This document shows, one piece after another, positions 60,002 through 64,000 of a DNA stretch of 64,000 bases. The stretch is from assembly GCF_001306115.1 (NCBI RefSeq), contig NZ_LGCL01000016.1, forward strand, positions 62,001 to 126,000, written 5' to 3'. The position numbers and the translations under genes were made by a program. Numbering within the stretch: the first letter of the stretch is position 1; every line of letters starts with the position of its first letter. The notes under the pieces are model-generated. The model was not told where the DNA came from, searched no databases, and was given only the letters and a program-made list of their open reading frames with translations. Source of the DNA: Ornatilinea apprima (GTDB lineage: Bacteria; Chloroflexota; Anaerolineae; Anaerolineales; Anaerolineaceae).

Positions 60002-61067
60002 AATGGACTCAGTTTTGGTAAAGAAATCACGTGGCATTACAAAGACAGATATTCAACAGTTCCTGTTGCGGGGCAGGGCATTTATCGCACTCATCCTGGT
60101 ACTGGTGGTCTTCACTTTGCTTTCGCCACAGTTCTTGAGTGGTGACAACATTGTGATTATGTCAAAGCACGTGGCCATCAATGCGTTACTGGCAACAGGA
60201 ATGACTTTTATTATTTTGACGGGCGGGATTGATCTATCAGTTGGTTCCATAGTCGGCATGACCGCAATGATCGCGGGTGGCCTCATCAACGAAGGGCTGC
60301 GGATTCCTCAACTGGGCATCATCGTTTACCCTCATACTTGGACGATCATTCTGATTTCGCTGGCAGTGGGCACGCTGATGGGTGCTATCAGCGGGTTAAT
60401 CATCACCCGTTTTAATGTGGCGCCCTTCATTGCCACACTGGGGACGATGTACGTCGCACGCGGAATTGCTGGTCTGCGGAATAATGGGTATACATTTCCC
60501 AATCTTGTCGGAAGACCAGAATATGGAAATACCGGCTTTGAACTTCTTGGTTCGGGCAATTTTCTGGGAATAAATTATTCGATTTGGATGATGATTATTT
60601 TTGCTGTGGTTGCTTACATTGTAACCACACGTTTGCCATTCGGTCGTCATGTTTATTCGATCGGTGGAAACGAACGCGCTGCTGAGCTATCGGGTGTGCG
60701 CATCAACCGCACGAAGGTGATTGTTTATAGTATTAGCGGGTTCTGCTCAGCAATGGTTGGGTTGATCATTGCTTCGCAATTGGTTGCAGCACACCCCGCC
60801 ACGGGTGAAGCGTTTGAGATGAATGCCATTGCCGCAGTGGTTCTGGGCGGCACATCGCTGGCTGGTGGGCGCGGAAGCATTGGCGGTTCGTTGATTGGCG
60901 CCTTCGTGATCGGCGTATTGGGAGATGGGCTGGTAATGATGGGTGTCTCATCTTTCTGGCAAAAGGTGATTAAGGGGGCGGTAATTGTTTTGGCGGTGAT
61001 TATCGACCAAGCCCAGGCACGAATGCAGGAGCGAATTGCACTTCAAAAACAACAAGAGCTGAAATGA
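59985..61067 (+). CDS. rbsC: Ribose-type sugar ABC transporter permease
   Basis: A 360-residue permease of the BPD_transp_2 (RbsC/XylH) family with about ten membrane segments: FTLLSPQFLSGDNIVIMSKHVAINALLATGMTFIILTGGIDLSVGSIVG near the start, FNVAPFIATLGTMYVARGIAGL, FGRHVYSIGGNERAAELSGVRI and VVLGGTSLAGGRGSIGGSLIGAFVIGVL. It starts inside the ATPase gene at ATG 59985, chosen for the GGAGG eight bases upstream; ATG 60003 with AGGG is also possible. The 127-bp gap after it leads to the binding-protein gene and shows no strong structure. Confidence 0.94.
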   Translation: MEQGNKMDSVLVKKSRGITKTDIQQFLLRGRAFIALILVLVVFTLLSPQFLSGDNIVIMSKHVAINALLATGMTFIILTGGIDLSVGSIVGMTAMIAGGLINEGLRIPQLGIIVYPHTWTIILISLAVGTLMGAISGLIITRFNVAPFIATLGTMYVARGIAGLRNNGYTFPNLVGRPEYGNTGFELLGSGNFLGINYSIWMMIIFAVVAYIVTTRLPFGRHVYSIGGNERAAELSGVRINRTKVIVYSISGFCSAMVGLIIASQLVAAHPATGEAFEMNAIAAVVLGGTSLAGGRGSIGGSLIGAFVIGVLGDGLVMMGVSSFWQKVIKGAVIVLAVIIDQAQARMQERIALQKQQELK

Positions 61068-61086
61068 TGGCCTGAAAAAAGTCTGA

Positions 61087-62196
<1,110 letters not shown>

Positions 62197-62247
62197 TCAA
62201 AGTGGATTTCTAATCGTACTGTTGCATTTGGTTGAAATGTAACAAAG

Positions 62248-62283
62248 GAGGTGGCGGATGGTTCTAACACTATCCGTCACCTC
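62248..62283 (+). promoter_or_regulatory. Hairpin after the binding-protein gene
   Basis: GAGGTGGCGGAT (62248-62259) pairs with ATCCGTCACCTC (62272-62283) with one G-T pair and a 12-nt loop. No T-run follows. Hairpins after the binding-protein gene often protect its message or reduce read-through into later genes. Confidence 0.6.
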
Positions 62284-62386
62284 TACAGGATCCTTGCAGT
62301 ATGGAACCAGGTTTGCGGCTTGCCCATGCAAAGCTAGGCACTCCGTAATTACGAATTACAATCACATCAACTCCGCAAGCGATCCT

Positions 62387-62536
62387 ATGAACATGGTTGT
62401 GGTTGGTTTAAACGGCAGCGACGGCGCGATTCAGTCCATTATGCAGGGTGAGGTGAAAGCGGCCTCGTTGCAGCCGGTGGCCGAGCGCGCTTGCATGACC
62501 TCTCAATTTGCCCCCAACGACAATGCAGGACCGTGC
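62387..62536 (+). pseudogene. Remnant of a second sugar-binding protein gene
   Basis: Translated from 62387 the sequence reads MNMVVVGLNGSDGAIQSIM, then QGEVKAASLQPVAERA, which aligns with [33 protein letters not shown] of the intact binding protein just upstream. After a deletion in the same frame it continues QFAPNDNAGPC, like the C-terminal [11 protein letters not shown]. The signal peptide and about 250 residues are missing. It is therefore a decayed paralogue, not a functional gene. The rest of the 519-bp stretch 62197-62715 holds only the two hairpins. Confidence 0.8.
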
Positions 62537-62619
62537 CAATCATCTTGTTGGAAGCAATATCATTATCCTGTTTGACATGGGATAAAGCAATTCAATAACC
62601 TGTTGTAAGCAGAGACATG

Positions 62620-62655
62620 GCTGCGCAGATGGCTAAACTTCACCATCTGCGCAGC
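62620..62655 (+). terminator. 13-bp stem hairpin before the epimerase gene
   Basis: GCTGCGCAGATGG (62620-62632) and CCATCTGCGCAGC (62643-62655) form a perfect stem with a 10-nt loop, 60 bp before the epimerase start. There is no T-run, so termination may be partial. It could divide the operon into a transport part and the epimerase-rbsD part. Confidence 0.5.
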
Positions 62656-62715
62656 ATCAAAATAGATCATCATCAAACCTGATTGGTTCTTTGCATTCTG
62701 TTGCGGGAGAGAGAA

Positions 62716-63759
62716 ATGAGTAATCGAGCGTTAATTATCGGTGGTCCGGGCACGTTATCCTCCAGCAGTATCGATTATCTGCTTGCGCGTGGTTATCAGG
62801 TGGGTGTCCTGGCGCAAGGCTCCAAGTTTGACCGGCTGCCCGCCGGGGTAACAAAGATGTTTGGCAACCGCAATCAGAAGGGCATGCTGTCTGATTCTAT
62901 TTCTCAGTTTCATCCCGATGTGGTGATCGATTTTGTGTGCTTTGAACCCGAACAGGCTGAAAATGCCTATCGCGAAAGCCGTGGAAATGTAGGACAGTAC
63001 ATCTTTATCAGCACCGTGGATGTGTACGGCTATCCATTATCGCGCCTGCCGTTCCGCGAGGACGACGCCTGGCATCCCTCTACACAATCTCCTTACGCCG
63101 AGAATAAGCGCAAATGCGAGGAGATATTCTGGAAAGGCCATTCCACGGCCGATTTCCCCTTAACCATTGCCCGGCCCGCCTATTCTTTTGGGCCGGAGTT
63201 TATCTTATCGTTTATGTCGCGCGACTTGGGGTATCACATGCTGCGTAGAATCCAACAGGGCCGGCCGGTCATGGTCCCGGGCGATGGCAGCACTCTTATG
63301 CATGTGAGTTCGGCGTACAACACAGGCGAAATGATCGCCGCGCTGGTGGGTGAATCGAAGGCGATGGGCAAATCATACACTTGCGGCCACCCTTACGCCA
63401 TTACCCATGAAAAATACATCCGTCTTTTTTCAGACGCCTTATCCGTAACACCTGAGATGGTTCATATTCCATCCGAAACCATCCTCAAAATTAAGCACCC
63501 CGCCGTTGCTGAGTGCCTGTTACCGGCGCTCACCCGCTACAATGTGGCTTTTTCCGCGGATCGATTCCTGCGAGATTTCCCTGAGTTCAAATGGTCTTAT
63601 ACTCTAGATGAGTGGACAAGCCACGTGGTCTCACGTGTAATTGAGCTTGGCTTGCTATCCAGAGGCGATGAAGATATCTTTGATGATGAACTCATTCATT
63701 TATGGCAGGAGCACGAACAAAAGTTGATCAATCAGTTATCGAACGGGAGTGAATCATGA
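62716..63759 (+). CDS. NAD-dependent epimerase/dehydratase
   Basis: A 347-residue extended short-chain dehydrogenase. The Rossmann motif is ALIIGGPGTLSSSSIDYLLARGY (GGxGxxS at the N-terminus) and the active-site region is YIFISTVDVYGY followed by SPYAENKRKCEEIFW with Tyr and Lys (YxxxK). It should epimerise, dehydrate or oxidise a sugar, probably an early step for the imported substrate. ATG 62716 has GGGAGAGAG upstream; an earlier in-frame ATG at 62683 adds 11 unrelated residues. The stop overlaps the rbsD ATG. Confidence 0.9.
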   Translation: MSNRALIIGGPGTLSSSSIDYLLARGYQVGVLAQGSKFDRLPAGVTKMFGNRNQKGMLSDSISQFHPDVVIDFVCFEPEQAENAYRESRGNVGQYIFISTVDVYGYPLSRLPFREDDAWHPSTQSPYAENKRKCEEIFWKGHSTADFPLTIARPAYSFGPEFILSFMSRDLGYHMLRRIQQGRPVMVPGDGSTLMHVSSAYNTGEMIAALVGESKAMGKSYTCGHPYAITHEKYIRLFSDALSVTPEMVHIPSETILKIKHPAVAECLLPALTRYNVAFSADRFLRDFPEFKWSYTLDEWTSHVVSRVIELGLLSRGDEDIFDDELIHLWQEHEQKLINQLSNGSES

Positions 63760-64000
63760 AAAAAGGAATGTTAATCAACGCGCCCATTTCCGCGCTGGTG
63801 TCGGAAATGGGCCACACCGATACGCTCACCATTTGCGACTCAGGGCTGCCGACCTACGAACTCAGGCGCATCGATCTGGCGCTGCGTCCCGGCGTTCCTG
63901 GTTTTTTAGAGACCGTGGAAACGGTTCTGGCGGAATTGCAGGTGGAAAAAGCGTACCTGTCGGAAGATATTGTGCAGAAGAACCCCACAGTACTCGCGGG
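63756..64000 (+). CDS. rbsD: RbsD/FucU-type sugar mutarotase, 3' end cut by window
   Basis: The first 81 codons of an RbsD-like D-ribose pyranase or FucU mutarotase: MKKGMLINAPISALVSEMGHTDTLTICDSGLP with the catalytic-type His in GHTD, then RIDLALRPGVPGF. Full-length members have about 130-145 residues, so roughly 50-60 are missing because the window ends. Such enzymes convert pyranose and furanose forms so that a kinase or dehydrogenase can act. Its presence points to a pentose or 6-deoxyhexose as the substrate of this operon. Confidence 0.9.
   Translation, partial: MKKGMLINAPISALVSEMGHTDTLTICDSGLPTYELRRIDLALRPGVPGFLETVETVLAELQVEKAYLSEDIVQKNPTVLA

Noticed and set aside
62258..62575. A genuine 105-residue gene
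   Set aside because: Only the middle matches a known protein (the binding protein upstream), with an internal deletion, and the N-terminal part has no signal peptide or similarity.

Overview
The window looks like chromosomal DNA from an anaerobic or facultative member of the Chloroflexota, most likely class Anaerolineae. This is inferred from gene content and style, not from a marker gene: an ECF sigma factor paired with a DUF5667 protein, a very long 7TM/PAS/GAF/HD-GYP sensor, large surface lipoproteins with accessory beta domains, cobamide salvage through CbiR, and moderately GC-rich DNA with tightly packed operons. No rRNA, tRNA or CRISPR array was seen. One end is cut: the last gene (RbsD-like, from 63756) runs off the window.

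Left part (1-9.7 kb): on the minus strand an ECF sigma factor and its DUF5667 partner, a multi-domain c-di-GMP phosphodiesterase sensor and a zinc-type CDF exporter; then on the plus strand a large M23/beta-gamma-crystallin/PPC lipoprotein.

Replication and partition locus (9.7-18 kb): this is the most unusual part. After a CE7 esterase comes a 418-bp gap with nine iteron-like repeats of about 25 bp, then two partition modules on the minus strand: a small ParA with a ribbon-helix-helix partner, and a second ParA with a large ParB. Three identical 14-bp palindromes (GTAACCGCGGTTAC) lie around the first module; one is the centre of a perfect 42-bp palindrome. Divergent from these is a plus-strand operon: an ExeA/TniB-like AAA+ ATPase, a small ribbon-helix-helix-like protein, a P22-type antirepressor-domain protein, and a protein that joins a DnaA domain I to a winged-helix-like region but has no AAA+ initiator domain. 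Together they resemble the replication and maintenance block of a plasmid or secondary replicon that is integrated in, or forms part of, this chromosome.

Middle part (18-38 kb): a Lon-substrate-domain protein, L-serine ammonia-lyase, a GT-C type membrane glycosyltransferase and a NYN nuclease with a cold-shock-like C-terminus (minus strand); a plus-strand cluster of ComB-like phosphatase, two PfkB-family proteins (the second with Asn at the catalytic Asp position), a tandem AbrB-like protein and a BtpA/SgcQ protein; a DHA2 MFS exporter convergent with an ABC-F protein whose leader has a tiny reading frame, alternative hairpins and a terminator, as in antibiotic-sensing attenuation; an HtrA-type protease; a cobamide salvage operon cobS-cbiR-cobU; and an export system made of a duplicated FtsX/MacB permease, an adaptor lipoprotein and an ATPase.

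Right part (39-64 kb): a complete hexitol PTS operon (MtlR-like activator, EIIC, EIIB, EIIA, HPr-EI fusion, a long zinc-type dehydrogenase and a 1-phosphofructokinase-like kinase), then a histidine phosphatase, glycosyltransferase, WecB epimerase, GNAT enzyme and membrane protein. Last is a SorC-type regulator divergent from a sugar operon with a split transketolase, FGGY kinase, DUF2291 lipoprotein, ribose-type ABC transporter, a decayed second binding protein, an NAD-dependent epimerase and RbsD. The two sugar systems are self-contained: each has its own regulator, uptake system, kinase and carbon-rearranging or oxidising enzymes.
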